From positions 33,735 to 97,734 of the forward strand of contig UZAN01039530.1 of the NCBI GenBank assembly GCA_900618425.1: a stretch of 64,000 bases of DNA, read 5' to 3'. This document shows, piece after piece, positions 11,851-24,018 of the stretch. A model generated the notes under the pieces. The model did not search any database and was not told the DNA's origin. It was given only the letters and a program-made list of their open reading frames with translations. The position numbers and the translations under genes are program-made. The stretch comes from Echinostoma caproni (taxonomy: Eukaryota > Platyhelminthes > Trematoda > Plagiorchiida > Echinostomatidae). How positions within the stretch are numbered: position 1 is the first letter of the stretch; each line of letters starts with the position of its first letter.

Positions 11851-14800
11851 GCACTGTGCTCTACTATCGCGTGGAAAAAATATTATAGTGGATTTGCTTT
11901 CGTTGTTACAGCAGTTATAAGTTGATTTCGAATTTGAAATTTGCACTCATTTTGTTGATAGAACACTTACAGTGGAATTGTCGAAAACCGTGAAGTGTAA
12001 TTTAACCGAGTTCCTCCGTAAGATCATTCCATTGGAGGTAGCACAAAGTGAGTTTCTTATTCTGTCTAACGCATGCTGTTTAGCACACAAATCACAGAAA
12101 CTTAGTGAAACGTTCATTTAGTGTGAGTGTAGAAAGTAGGGTGTTCACAGTATTCCGTCATTGATTGGCGGCAGTGAAACGGGATGTAAGATCTTATCCA
12201 AAACGTTTGGTGACCTTAAATAATACGGAGGCATTACATGATTCAAGTGGAAAGTCCCAACAATAGTGTTCAGACCACCTGGTCTAGTATGACTTGAATG
12301 CTGTTTCATGATCACGGGCCGAACGTTCATGTGGCATGAATACAAATCAGCTCAGAATGAGTAACCGGGTCCACTGAGAACCAATAATATGAGCGTATAA
12401 CTAAATGTGTCCACGATTTTTGCGTTTAATAAGATATTGATCCAATGCACCTATTCGTATACAACACAAATAACACTCGATGAAGAAAGATACCCTCAAT
12501 TTGCTTGGAACGACGCATCGGTTAATTTCGGTGATATAAAACTTCGAAGTTCTAAAGTGTTTGTCAGAAAGGCAAATATGTTTTTGCATGGTTTGCCTAT
12601 CAATGAGGAAAGACTGGTATGCTTGAGAACCTCGTGAAAAGTCCCCAATTTGTTGTCTCAAACAGATATAAATTTGTGAAAAGATAAGCGTGTTTTGCTA
12701 ATTCGCTCTTTGGTATGTATTGCTTTGGCAAAGTAGTAAATTTCAATAATAATCATTCAGGAAAAAACACGAGGATCCAACAATGTTAGGTGGTAATTTT
12801 CTGAAGAATATAGGCAGAAGAAAGAGAGACTCAATTGCTCTCATATTCACAGAACACGTTCTGACGAACTAAAAATCTCTGATCTATCTGATTGGCTTCA
12901 ATAGCGGAGAGATGAGAAAAAATTACAAAAGAATACCAAAGTACGCTCCTGGATAAAACTTTAAACTTCGTTTAACAAACAACTGTAGGTAGGACCTCCC
13001 ATGAACAGAGCATCCATTGTCCACAGAATAAATTGCATTCAGTCAAAATGTTGGACAGGATAAATGGAATTTTGCAAGAGATTGTAGGTTTTTTTAGGAA
13101 ACCCGTGTGGTCGAGTAAAAACAAGTATATTTGGGTATGCCTTTTAATTTATAACATTCTTACACTTTGGAGTAACTATTCAAATTGAAGTAAAAAAACC
13201 GAGTAAACTGCCCAATGTAACACTTTAGGGGTTTGTTGATAAGGCATGCGGTCCTATTGCTCTTTGTTGTTGAAGCTAATCGTATCCACTCAGATCCTAA
13301 AAATAATGTTTACTATTGGGCGTATATCAAAAATATTAGACCGCATAGCTTATTTAGGCACACGAGCAGTAAACTATAAAACTCGACGGTCGGTAGCCTT
13401 TTTCTTCTTTAATCTCTCTTGCGATTTTACTGGCTTTGTCTCAGTTGTCGGCCGTATAGGACTACTTCCCAAGTTATAACCCTTCAGGTACTTTTCTGCG
13501 TGATCACAGGATTGGAATAAAAGTATCTGAAAATCACAATACAAATCACTTTTGATACAAACAATTTCAATATGTCCCTCACAGAAACGCCGTAAAACGC
13601 ATATTAGTTGTAGTAATATTTCACTTTTAAACAGCATCGGGGAACGGACAACCTATGACTGAATACCGGTTTACATTTTCCCCTCAATTTATTATTGCTC
13701 TTCAATGTACTGACCAGTGGCTTTTCTAGCATGCATTCTCATGATGTTTATTTCAGAACCATGAGCTTGAAAATCGTTTCTCGATATTTATTGGCTCTTT
13801 TGTCTAAAAGTATTCCACTACATAACCTCAATTAAAATGTTACCTATTTGTGTGATTCAATTACAAAACAGATACGTTATTCTCCCGTTAAAGGTGCTAG
13901 TTTTATTTTAATTTGGCTTTCACGGGATGTAAGAGCGTTGAACTCGATAACTAAAAGCTTTCTTTTCGTAACGAGATAGAAAATGTAAGTAAAATTATTA
14001 CCCACGTGATTTGGAAAATACCACTTATGGTTATTAAATATGTATAATTTATGAATGTCTCGGAGTTGGACAATGAGAGATGTCAGTCGATACATAAATA
14101 AAATAAAGCACGATATTCTTCAATTCCAGTATAACATTAAAACTCCGACAGGCGCAACTCTATTGAGTGTAGCCATAGCGTCTCAGATGACATTAAGACC
14201 GATTTGCCTAAATGGTCTGTGTACATGTCTATAGAAAACCACTGTATTCACATTTCAACTAGTGTTTTTAGCCACTGAAGTACACACTTGATATCAGTCG
14301 GATTAAGTGAAAAACGTCTCCTCCACATTATGACTGGCCTCTCCTGATCGATCAGTGCATTTTGGCGGAGTTCATTTACGATGTTCGGACAAGGTGGTCC
14401 ACGCCAACCCCGCCCCTCCCTCTTTTTGCATGAATGCGAAAGCGCAAAATGTTGTGCGGTGGTCCTCAGACTTGTTGCAAACGGACATTGACACAGGAAG
14501 TAAGTGCATAAGACCAAGTGGTTGCTTTCTCCATCAAAGCATGAAAAGCATGGGCGTAGAACACCCGGTAGTTTTTATTCCATCTCACAAAATCGAACCA
14601 GGCCCACTTTTGAGAATGCTTAAGTGGTTAGTGCTTGTGAAATTGGACTAGAGAAGTCCAAGTGAGTTACGCAACAAACGGGAAATCTGTTGTAAATTTC
14701 ATTCATTACTTCTCATCAATCAAGATCGCATTAATGCCAGAGTAGAACAGTCAACGGTAATCTGTTCTCGCTCGCTTTTCTCAATCTACCAAGTACTGAC

Positions 14801-15655
14801 TTGCAAATCGATCCGTCGATATTCACCTAGTTGTTCAACAATCATGTTATGTTCGAAAACCATATACATTTATTTTGCCAAAAATATCCTGTCGGTAGGT
14901 GAAGAAACTCAAAAGAGTAGCATGCCGAGCCCGAAAAAAGTTATCTAGCCCCAAGAAAAACGGGCTTAAGAGGCACAGGAAAATAGTAACAAAAATCAAG
15001 GTTTCATCTAGTATTTAACATCGAACTGCACTAAACCGGTAAAATATATGTAACAGTTCAGAATGAATTTTTTGAATTATTTTATGACACGCTGCTTTGT
15101 GAATAAAGATAACCAGCGAAGACCAGATGAAAAAATTAAAGGCATCTTAAATAACAATTTTTTAGTTTTCAGTTTGTTTTCCTTTTTCACACCATTTTGT
15201 ATGATAAACAGGAGTGTGAGTGACATAAGCTAAAAATGATGAAAATTGCGTGCATAAAAAATCGATTGATTTAAATCCAACGAACGAACCTCGAAGCGAT
15301 ACACGTACGTGCGTGTATGAGGTGGAAGGATGCAAGCAAATAGCCGAATTTGTAGATACAAAACCGTACAGAAGGAGCAGAATCACGTTCAACGCTTTTA
15401 TTTGGTGCATACTAGGATATTGCAAGGGTCATTTCTTCATGTGCCAACAGAGGAACAAACCTTTCATTCACCGACTTTACCATAAAAAAAACAATCAAAG
15501 TTTAACATTGAGCATTTATATTGAGTTTTAGTTGGGCTTTGAAGTGCGAACCTTTTTGATAACTTTTGTATTTTACGTACCTTCACGTGGTCATATTCAT
15601 TGGGTTTTCTCTGATTTCAAACAAATATTTCACGATTCCTGGGGGATTCTCTAAG
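11851..15655. other. unannotated stretch
   Basis: No gene recognised. A GC-richer island at about 14330-14660 carries overlapping open frames on both strands (14248-14517 -, 14355-14651 +) and may be a repeat, but I cannot place it in any family. Confidence 0.45.
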
Positions 15656-15659
15656 AGTA

Positions 15660-15694
15660 GTTTCATTCATTTATTTTAAATAAATGAATGAAAC
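15660..15694. repeat. perfect 17-bp palindrome with 1-nt spacer
   Basis: GTTTCATTCATTTATTT is followed by one T and then its exact reverse complement AAATAAATGAATGAAAC. The arms also contain tandem ATTC/ATTT tetranucleotides. There is no associated gene. Confidence 0.9.
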
Positions 15695-17230
15695 AACAAT
15701 TATGAAAATATGATGTATATGAGTCACAGCTGTTACTTTTCTTTAGCCTGTGTGTAATAAAATACCAAAAGCACGGTTGGAAAATTTTGTCGGATTTCAT
15801 GCGTGGATTTCAACACGTTTTGCCTTACAATCGAATGAGTGATATTCTTTTAGTGGTATCTTTTCTTATCATCGTTGGTGATCTTGTTTGGATTTTGAAC
15901 TCAATTTTTCTGGATAGATATATAATCAACCAAAAGCCTATACAAGAACTGCTTGTGGTCAATGTGCCGTGCTGATTAAAGAGTGTAATTCAACTGTCAT
16001 ACAATTTTGGAAAAAGTGGAAACGTCAGTTTGAGCATCAAAACGCAACTGAGCAATGGCGGAGCATTTGGGGCTTGAAAACTGATGAAAAGAATGCAGCA
16101 GAAAAGGAAACGAACGCATGACATAAACAATTCTATTGATTCCAAATTTGAAGTTTCTACGGACTGGGTTTCCTTCCAGTCACCAGAAGAAAGTAACTTG
16201 CGTTGAGAAATTTTGAATTTTTATGGAAAACAAATTTTGTTATGTATTAAAGGTATTAAAAATATGAATGAGTTGTCTCATTGCTTTTGATAACTAAATA
16301 AAGATGCTGTTCGCATACAAATTATTATCCTCCAATGGAAAATCAATTTGATTGCCAGTTCTGATATAGGTTCAATTCAACAGGGCAAACCAGGACAAAT
16401 TTAGTAGCAAACAAACCAATTACGCATGCGCCTCAAAAATGAGAACCAGTCCCACATACCTGTTTGTGATTTCCATTGAGGTAATCTTTTTTCGCGGTTC
16501 TCTGGTGTTTCCCCCAAAGATTGACCACTAGCGTTCAGTCAGTCATTCCTATTACAACCGTTGACAACTGACCAAATTTAATTAGCTAACTGTATGCTTA
16601 GCCATTGTGTTGATTGCTCTATTATGTTGTGAGTTCAATTGAACCAATTCACTAATTGAAGGACACTAGATCGTCCAAGGGTTATCACAGAATTTTGGGC
16701 CATACTTTGTTCAATGGGCTTGAATAAGCATAAGAAATTAGGTTCCGGAAGCTTTCAATAAGAAGATGACTAGTATTCTCGTATCCATTAGGTAAAATCG
16801 GCTCTGTAATGGGGCTGTGATGGAGATGGGCGGTTGTGAAAACGCGCTATAAAGGTATACGAAAAAAATGTCGACGGGTTTTAATGTAGAATTCCCAATT
16901 TCCGTATTTGTCCAACTTACACTTAATGCACTGTTGGAACACCGGAAGTGTCCTATTCATTTGATCGTAAGTTTGCTTTTTTTAAATCAATAAAATCGAT
17001 CACTGCAAATCCATCATCACTATGTGGTTGGATGTGAAACCATTCAACCTTTTCATATAAGGAATTTATCACTTTGAAATTTGTCTGTTTACTCAAAAAG
17101 CTTTGTCGACACTTAGTCCAGTAGAGATCGCCTTGGTTTCTTTTTTCTAATTAATTCCTTTTTCTAAATACACAATGACACAATTTTCAAGGAGGGGGAA
17201 GTGGCCAATGAAAGGGTTACCATGGGGGAA
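15695..17230. other. unannotated stretch
   Basis: Only short frames without recognisable motifs. I see nothing specific. Confidence 0.5.
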
Positions 17231-17237
17231 TGCAGGA

Positions 17238-17307
17238 GGTGGTGGTGGGGTTCGAACATACGTCCCCCGAGGTGGTAATGTGGTGATGTTACCGCCGGGC
17301 CACCACC
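17238..17307 (-). repeat. tRNA-derived SINE head (or tRNA pseudogene)
   Basis: Read on the minus strand this is a 70-nt tRNA-like fold. A perfect 7-bp acceptor pairs GGTGGTG with CACCACC. A box A-like element (TGGCCCGGCGGT) lies in the D-arm position, and TTCGAAC forms a 7-nt T-loop. The T stem has two mismatches and the anticodon arm is poor, so it is not a functional tRNA. The intact promoter boxes suggest a Pol III-driven SINE head. Confidence 0.6.
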
Positions 17308-17319
17308 GCCCGGGATTCA

Positions 17320-17960
17320 AAGCTCACCAATTTTCACATCGATTTTTATGGATTTACTGTTTTCATTTATACCTTGTAGTATATTGTTAACTCACCACAA
17401 ATGATATCGATTTGTAGGATCACACAAAATTTGGCTCATGTAACTCGAATTTCCCCTCTAGATAAGTCAGTCTTAGACAGATCATTCATTAATTTGACAA
17501 TACCATGGATTGCCCTACTCGAAAATGAGTCCAATAAACTACGCTTTGTCATTATACTTATCCACGTGTTATATGTTCATCCAAACTGAACTAAACTGTG
17601 TTCAGAGGAATGTTTTGAACTAAAATATTTCGTCAAACGGTGAATTAGGGGATACAAATACAAAAGGGAGGCAGTTAAGCAACTTGATTTCTCTTCGAGT
17701 TTGTACAACATGGACATTTCTTTCATGACAAACAAGGAACGTTCAACTAATTCACTTTTACTCAAAATTGATTGTTTGCAACAGGAAAGACATACAGACA
17801 AGCCCACAGCCTAGTCCTCTCCGATAAACATGTGCACTATGTCTGCGGAATACATTACTCTAATGAAGAAATCACATTATTTTAAATCATAATTAATTTA
17901 CCTAAATAGCTGAGAAAATATAGAAAAAGCCCAAAAATATAGATTCTGTTGAGAATATTA
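17320..17960. other. unannotated spacer
   Basis: Short frames only, with no motif recognised. Confidence 0.5.
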
Positions 17961-17974
17961 GGCTATCTCAGCCG

Positions 17975-18015
17975 CGACGAATGAAAAACCAAAACACAAG
18001 GCGTTGGTGACAACG
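17975..18015 (-). repeat. inverted fragment of the PLE terminal repeat
   Basis: These 41 bp, starting CGACGAATGAAAAACCAAAA and ending TTGGTGACAACG, are an exact reverse complement of 18483-18523. They sit immediately upstream of a PLE endonuclease relic in opposite orientation to it. This is the usual PLE arrangement, in which a partial inverted copy of the terminal repeat abuts the element. Confidence 0.85.
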
Positions 18016-18016
18016 A

Positions 18017-18235
18017 GTGGAACACAATTCTGTAATCGCTGGTCCCTCAATGTGCGAAGGACATGCAATTGATTTAAAAAACCCGCGCATTCTAAAGCTT
18101 GGGTTCAGAATTCACAAGGAACGTTCGGTAACCGAAGCGCTCATGGTCGACGCTCAACCTACAGCAATCAATCGATCCGCTGGTGCAGTCATTCCACAGT
18201 TATGGCAACCATTAACACTTGCGCATACAAAATAG
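18017..18235 (+). pseudogene. Penelope-like element, C-terminal end of GIY-YIG endonuclease
   Basis: The frame reads GHAIDLKNPRILKLGFRIHK, then RSVTEALMVDAQPTAINRSA, then a stop shortly after IPQLWQPL. It matches the end of PLE endonucleases: a GH-x-ID...ILK strand, the helix with the conserved Glu (TEALMV), and a P-x-IN motif. The GIY and YIG strands are absent because the upstream sequence is the inverted terminal-repeat fragment, so the junction at about 18016 marks a 5' truncation. The ending differs from the LC-x-QK type at 1.0 and 8.7 kb, so this is probably a distinct PLE lineage. Confidence 0.75.
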
Positions 18236-18625
18236 TCTCACCCCTAACCCCAACGCCAAGTGACCATTTCACACGTTTTGACCTAAAGGTTAAACCAATT
18301 TCACTCGCCCCAACCACCTGTTGAACGATCAGCACACACACAAACAAACACATATATATACACAACTGTTCAAATCACATCCGAGTTCTATGCGGGATCA
18401 TCATCCCATCACCTTATAATTGCCTATCAGGTGAGATTAACCGAATAAACGACTTGAGAAAGGCCTTCCAAGAGCGTCGAAACGTTGTCACCAACGCCTT
18501 GTGTTTTGGTTTTTCATTCGTCGTGGTTAAGACCAGCCGATTTCCTCCATAATTATGAGCACGACGCGCAAGATTTGAGTGAGATTCGTTCCATCCATGG
18601 ATCCCGTGTGATAGATTCTGTTGAT
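18236..18625 (+). mobile_element. PLE 3' untranslated region and terminal repeat
   Basis: After the endonuclease stop comes a C-rich leader (CACCCCTAACCCCAACGCC), then a CACACA/TATATA simple repeat (18330-18364). A conserved block follows at about 18430-18625. That block is the reverse complement of 55040-55230, including the shared GGATCCATGGATGG-type and GTCGTGCTCAT-type segments. The same block is therefore a dispersed PLE terminal repeat. Here it sits in sense orientation after the coding relic. Confidence 0.75.
18452..18489 (+). ncRNA. degenerate hammerhead-like motif in PLE terminal repeat
   Basis: The sequence runs CTTGAGAAA, then GGCC, a 9-nt loop, a CGTC strand and GAAACG. Hammerhead ribozymes have CUGANGA, stem II, then GAAA, and PLE terminal repeats are known to encode such ribozymes. 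Here the first core segment is one base short of the consensus and stem II has about three pairs. The copy at 55161-55198 (minus) restores GGTC, giving four pairs. I infer ancestry, not activity. Confidence 0.4.
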
Positions 18626-18629
18626 TATT

Positions 18630-21600
18630 TGCTGTGGATGAGTAGTGAATTCCCATTTCTGGAGGGAAGGAAATTCTATTTTGCGTTGACTTTACATCTG
18701 AACGGTCACCACCAAAAAGAAGGGGCAATAGGCAACACCTCCGTGAATTTGATCATTGATATGTGTGCAGGAGTAAATTGATGTATCTTTGAAAAGAGAG
18801 GTTGTTATGGCGACATTGCAATGATTTATGTCCTGGAAGATTTCGCTGCATCTAAACTGGTGCCTACTGCAGACTAGTACTATGCTTTTACAGGGTTTGG
18901 GAATGGATTATAAAGTAATTCGTGGGGAAGCGTCACCATGGGAAAAGCCAAGGTGATGACGAAGTCTTTTGTTGATAAACATTTGGTTTCCATTGCTTGA
19001 TTGCAATCGCCTCGACGATTTTGGGCATTCTGGTGTTATCATTAGTAAAAATCATCCGAAATGCTTTCTCGTGATCCACTAGTTGTTGCGTCAACAACAG
19101 GTGCATGACAATCGCTGACCTTGGTTGTTTGTAAGCACGGTCCATACCAGTTACTGGCTGTGTGGACTTTGCCATGGCAAACTTGAGCTGAACCCAGTTC
19201 AGATTGTGTTCTAAAACCCGATTACGTAGTTTCTTTTCTGTTCTTTAAGTGTCGCGGTACATAATAGTTTACGTTTGAGTTGGCGTACAGAGGTGGGTGT
19301 TCTTCAACCGGAAGAGGGGGGAGCGGCTTTTTCTTTTTACGAAGATGACATTCATTACTTCGTATAGTGTCAACAGAGCTATATGGTATGGGCATATTTG
19401 TATGAAAAAGGCAACATGGGCGATATGAAGCTGATGAATAGATTTTTAGGAGCCATGTTTATTGGTAAAGAAATTGTATCATTTGTTACCGAAAATTAGT
19501 TTAGTGGTTACTTTGATATTGTGCATCTCTCTTGTTCAACAACGCGCATGGTAACGTTGGTTCCCATATTGTCCATCGTTTTTTAAGAAACATCACAATA
19601 GGTTTCAGCAAATGCATATATCATATTTCTTTCAACTTCTCAATCTTTGACAGCCGCCTGATGTAAAGAGAACTTCAAAACAAACTTTGTTTCTATCCTC
19701 CGAGCTCCGCACCAATATGGAAGGTGGTTCCCTTGTTAACTGATAATCCTGTGAAGGATACGAATGGAAATAAAATCAATGTATCTACTAACATCCTTCC
19801 GTCAACACCGATGTAAGCGTAAATTTAACTTGAATTCTACTGTTTAGTGGAAACTGCCTTGGAGGGATTGTGATAAGTATCTCGATAGAAAAAGCTATAT
19901 TTTGTAAACTGGGAATCAGAAAAGAAAAGAGTTTCAAAGCGCCAAAATATGCGGATATGGTGTTTGTTCTAAATTTTTACTTCAAACATAAACCTCATGC
20001 ACCTAATATACGCTATCGACCAGTAAAACACCAAAAGATGCATCCTTGTTTGGACATGGATATTCTGCTTTACTTGCAAGGAAACTCAAGCGTTTCTCTG
20101 AATAATTAGTGCCTAACTTGTTTATTAGCGATTGATTTATTGGTTTTGATTATTGATTGTGTTTGAGTTTCTGTCTGGGTAATTGAGTTGTCAGACAATA
20201 ATTAAGTCATTTCCCCACACTTTATCCTCATACACAGACGAAAATGACAAGTAATATGAGCTATTCTTGCTAAATCAGAATGCATCGATAATAATAATTT
20301 GTGTCGCTCTATGTAGTTCGCACTGCGGGGATGTTTTTATGAATTGATAGAGGACAACCATTCATGAGCTGTACACGCCAGATCACGAACAATGATGAAT
20401 TGATTTTCACCAACAAATGAAACTGCACAATGGTAAATGCAGTAAGCGAAATGTGTTCAGATACGCATGTTTCAAACGTTGAATGTACTCAAATTGGTAA
20501 AGACGAACAATGCAATTCTTTTTAAAAGTATGAATAGTGAGTTACCAGACAATGGTGATAAAAATAGATGGTTAATTGATGCAAACAATATTTAGAAATG
20601 GGAAATAAAATTTGAGCAGCACTTTACATGCAGTCTGCTCTTTATTTAGACCATCTGGGGTTCACTATCATACCGACAGAGAATGCCAGTATCAATGACT
20701 GGGTACACCTATTGATTTGAAAGTAGTTCAAATCTTTGGAAAACTCCACGGATTTGGAAATGTGAGGAAAGTAATTCTGCAGAAAAATTGATGCATGAGT
20801 GTAGTAATACTTATGTTATTCATTAAGGTTAGTTTATTCTGTTTTATTGGAACAATTAGGAACAGATGATGTGCACGCATATACGGGATAAGTGACGCAG
20901 TGGGGATAGTCGCGTTTTGCAGAGTATGTGATTACTTCAGTCTAGATAATGAAAACCTCTTCTTGAAAACGTTTTGACCAAAACGGCTTAAGGCAAAAAT
21001 ACACCAATTGTAGATTGTGTGAAAAAGGGTTACATTCATGATTACTCATATCTGGTATGCAAATATTTTTGAATTATTCACATTGTAATTTCCAATTGCG
21101 TATTGGCTAGAGAAATGCTTAATATTTCAAAACTAGCAAAATAGAACAGATTTAACAGCGATAAGTTGGTAGCAAACATTTTAGTTCTTAACTGATGTCG
21201 TGGGAGGATTGAGTCGAAAACTGTTACAGGGAATTGCCAAGAGACCCACTATCGTCGTCACAGCTGCACTGTTTATGATATTTTATCGTCGTTCTCTGAT
21301 GCAACCAAACTGTGTAACTAAAATAAAAAAATCATTTTCGAAACAAAAGTGAAAACAAAAGATTACAGATAATTTGAAAATGGATGACTTTATGATTCTA
21401 CTAACGAATCATTTTACTGAAATTTGCACAATAGAAACTCTTATTGCCAATGAATGGGCCACCTTTCGTACTCATGGATAACTTCATTACGCGGGTGTTA
21501 CCCCAACCAATTTCAATTTTAACACAAATTTCAAGCATTTCATAAAGTTACCTTGCGTCCGATTTCTAAAACAGGCGGGAACTCGTGAGTGCTTAGGAAA

Positions 21601-21760
21601 CAAACCTTTTCTCTTTACCAACTAAATCACTTAAATTCAATAAAGAAGAATTTATTGTCTTATTCCAAAAGGAGAAAATCAGATACTGAAAACTGGCCTC
21701 AAAATCAGAATTTGATTATTTATTATGCATCATCATGCATTATGCTTTATATATATATAT
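18630..21760. other. unannotated stretch up to the assembly gap
   Basis: Only short frames, none recognised. It ends in an AT dinucleotide repeat (21746-21760) that probably broke the assembly. Confidence 0.5.
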
Positions 21761-22493
21761 NNNNNNNNNNNNNNNNNNNNNNNNNNNNNNNNNNNNNNNN
21801 NNNNNNNNNNNNNNNNNNNNNNNNNNNNNNNNNNNNNNNNNNNNNNNNNNNNNNNNNNNNNNNNNNNNNNNNNNNNNNNNNNNNNNNNNNNNNNNNNNNN
21901 NNNNNNNNNNNNNNNNNNNNNNNNNNNNNNNNNNNNNNNNNNNNNNNNNNNNNNNNNNNNNNNNNNNNNNNNNNNNNNNNNNNNNNNNNNNNNNNNNNNN
22001 NNNNNNNNNNNNNNNNNNNNNNNNNNNNNNNNNNNNNNNNNNNNNNNNNNNNNNNNNNNNNNNNNNNNNNNNNNNNNNNNNNNNNNNNNNNNNNNNNNNN
22101 NNNNNNNNNNNNNNNNNNNNNNNNNNNNNNNNNNNNNNNNNNNNNNNNNNNNNNNNNNNNNNNNNNNNNNNNNNNNNNNNNNNNNNNNNNNNNNNNNNNN
22201 NNNNNNNNNNNNNNNNNNNNNNNNNNNNNNNNNNNNNNNNNNNNNNNNNNNNNNNNNNNNNNNNNNNNNNNNNNNNNNNNNNNNNNNNNNNNNNNNNNNN
22301 NNNNNNNNNNNNNNNNNNNNNNNNNNNNNNNNNNNNNNNNNNNNNNNNNNNNNNNNNNNNNNNNNNNNNNNNNNNNNNNNNNNNNNNNNNNNNNNNNNNN
22401 NNNNNNNNNNNNNNNNNNNNNNNNNNNNNNNNNNNNNNNNNNNNNNNNNNNNNNNNNNNNNNNNNNNNNNNNNNNNNNNNNNNNNNNNNNNNN
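21761..22493. other. assembly gap (733 N)
   Basis: An unbroken run of N. Any open frame crossing it is an artefact. Confidence 1.
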
Positions 22494-22563
22494 CAGTGTA
22501 CGATATGGATGATCAATCTTCCACAACATTTGATTCCCACAAATGAAGTCTCCTCACGTTGAA

Positions 22564-23700
22564 CTATACTGGGTGCAGCTCGAACCCAACTAATTCAGTC
22601 GTTCTACCCAGGTCTTGGAATGCAATCTCTTGACCGTCTTGGTGGTACTTCCTAGTGAGTTTCAAAATCTTACGATATCCTTTCAGCCATGGCTTCCATG
22701 CTGGAATGGTGTAATTTACCCGAGGTCCAATTAAACAAATATTGAAACAGCATAGTTTCATATTTGACAAAGCTCACCTAAGCAAACCGACATGTCTTGC
22801 CCATGCGGAGGATACCCCGGAGCGGTTCATGAATCAGCTGAAATCTTCTGAAACGGTGACACCGAGATCCTACTTATTCGAGATATGTGGGAGCTACTGA
22901 TATCCCAGGAAGTCCGAGAATAGAGTTTGGTGGTCAATGGATACAACCGTGAATTTTGATGCATTGAATTAAATGTCGTTTTCGATCGACCGTTGATAAG
23001 TATCGGTAATTGTTCACTGAAATTTCAGTGGGTTCTCATGTTTTGTTACCACTTTCCATTCATTACCAATAACGTTTGTTGCCTCAGAAGGTCCGTTAGA
23101 TCGTTTATAAGACTACCAATAGTTGACGGTCAATTACGTATCTCAGTGAAACACTTTATGCTACACCGATGGGACCTAATAACCTGAAACATTGACGTAA
23201 CTTTCAGATGAAATTATTCTATTCAATCCAGTACAAGTCCCGGAAATCCATAATGGTGTAGTAAAGTAGTCTTGGTTACCCAGGTCTCAACTACAGCCAA
23301 ACTTGCATATTGTTGAAATTATTCTTTATATCTTTGCTTGTGGAAGCATAGTATTGTCAAAAATACGTTTAATAGTTTAGTCATTGGCTGAGTGATGTTA
23401 ATTACCAGGTCGATAAGGATTTGTGGATGGATGTTAGGTATCCCCGAAGATAAATTACCTTCCAAACGTTTCAATTTCGATGTTATGAATTCTGGGGTAA
23501 TAAACTTTCGGTTTATGTTGTCTGTGTTTTGTACTCGAGTAACAGAGGTAGCCGAAGATCGAGTTAGCAGGTGCAGTGAACACTTGAGTGTATTGTCACT
23601 TCAACATTTCATCTGCCTCCTCTGTTGTGACTGGGACACGTCCTGCCAAACACCGCTGAAAGGCCAGACTTGACTTTTCTGTAAGCATTTATTTATTTGC
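22564..23700 (-). pseudogene. CR1-like non-LTR retrotransposon, reverse transcriptase relic
   Basis: Minus-strand readings in several frames give RT landmarks in order. ITPEFITSKLKRLEGNLSSG and NIHPQILIDLV (about 23400-23530) form the N-terminal RT region. NDLTDLLRQQTLL (about 23070-23110) follows the usual GVPQGSVLGPLLF position. LGVTVSEDFS (about 22860) is the KDLGV segment, and YTIPAWKPWLKGYRKIL (about 22680-22740) is the C-terminal 'EYA-x-x-AW-PW-KD' segment. Multiple frameshifts and stops, and loss of a readable YADD box, show a dead copy. In active elements this enzyme primes cDNA synthesis at the nicked target. The order along the minus strand (endonuclease, then RT) agrees with a single element spanning 22.5-24.9 kb. 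Confidence 0.8.
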
Positions 23701-24018
23701 ATAACAGCTTTGCATTTAAAATAACATGCACATCAAAATCTCCTGTTAGATCATTTTGGCCTCCCTTGCCGACATTGTGTAATGGTTTTGTAGGTGTTGT
23801 TACATCGAATTGTTTTATACGCTCTCTGAGATATTCAGATATTCAATTCTTTGTTCGGATGTAAATCCCTAATTTTTGACCAGTTAGGTAGGTAATGTGT
23901 TTGATCTTAGTCACAACCTTCATCACCTCCCTTGAAGTGACTCGTAAATTTTTACCAGGGTACCAGGGAAGCACACTGTTAGTTTAGGCACGCCAATTTT
24001 AAAACTTGCGCCAAAATT

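Noticed and set aside
21589..22562. Very long open frames on both strands around 21.6-22.5 kb
   Set aside because: They consist of N translated as X and exist only because the gap contains no stop codons.
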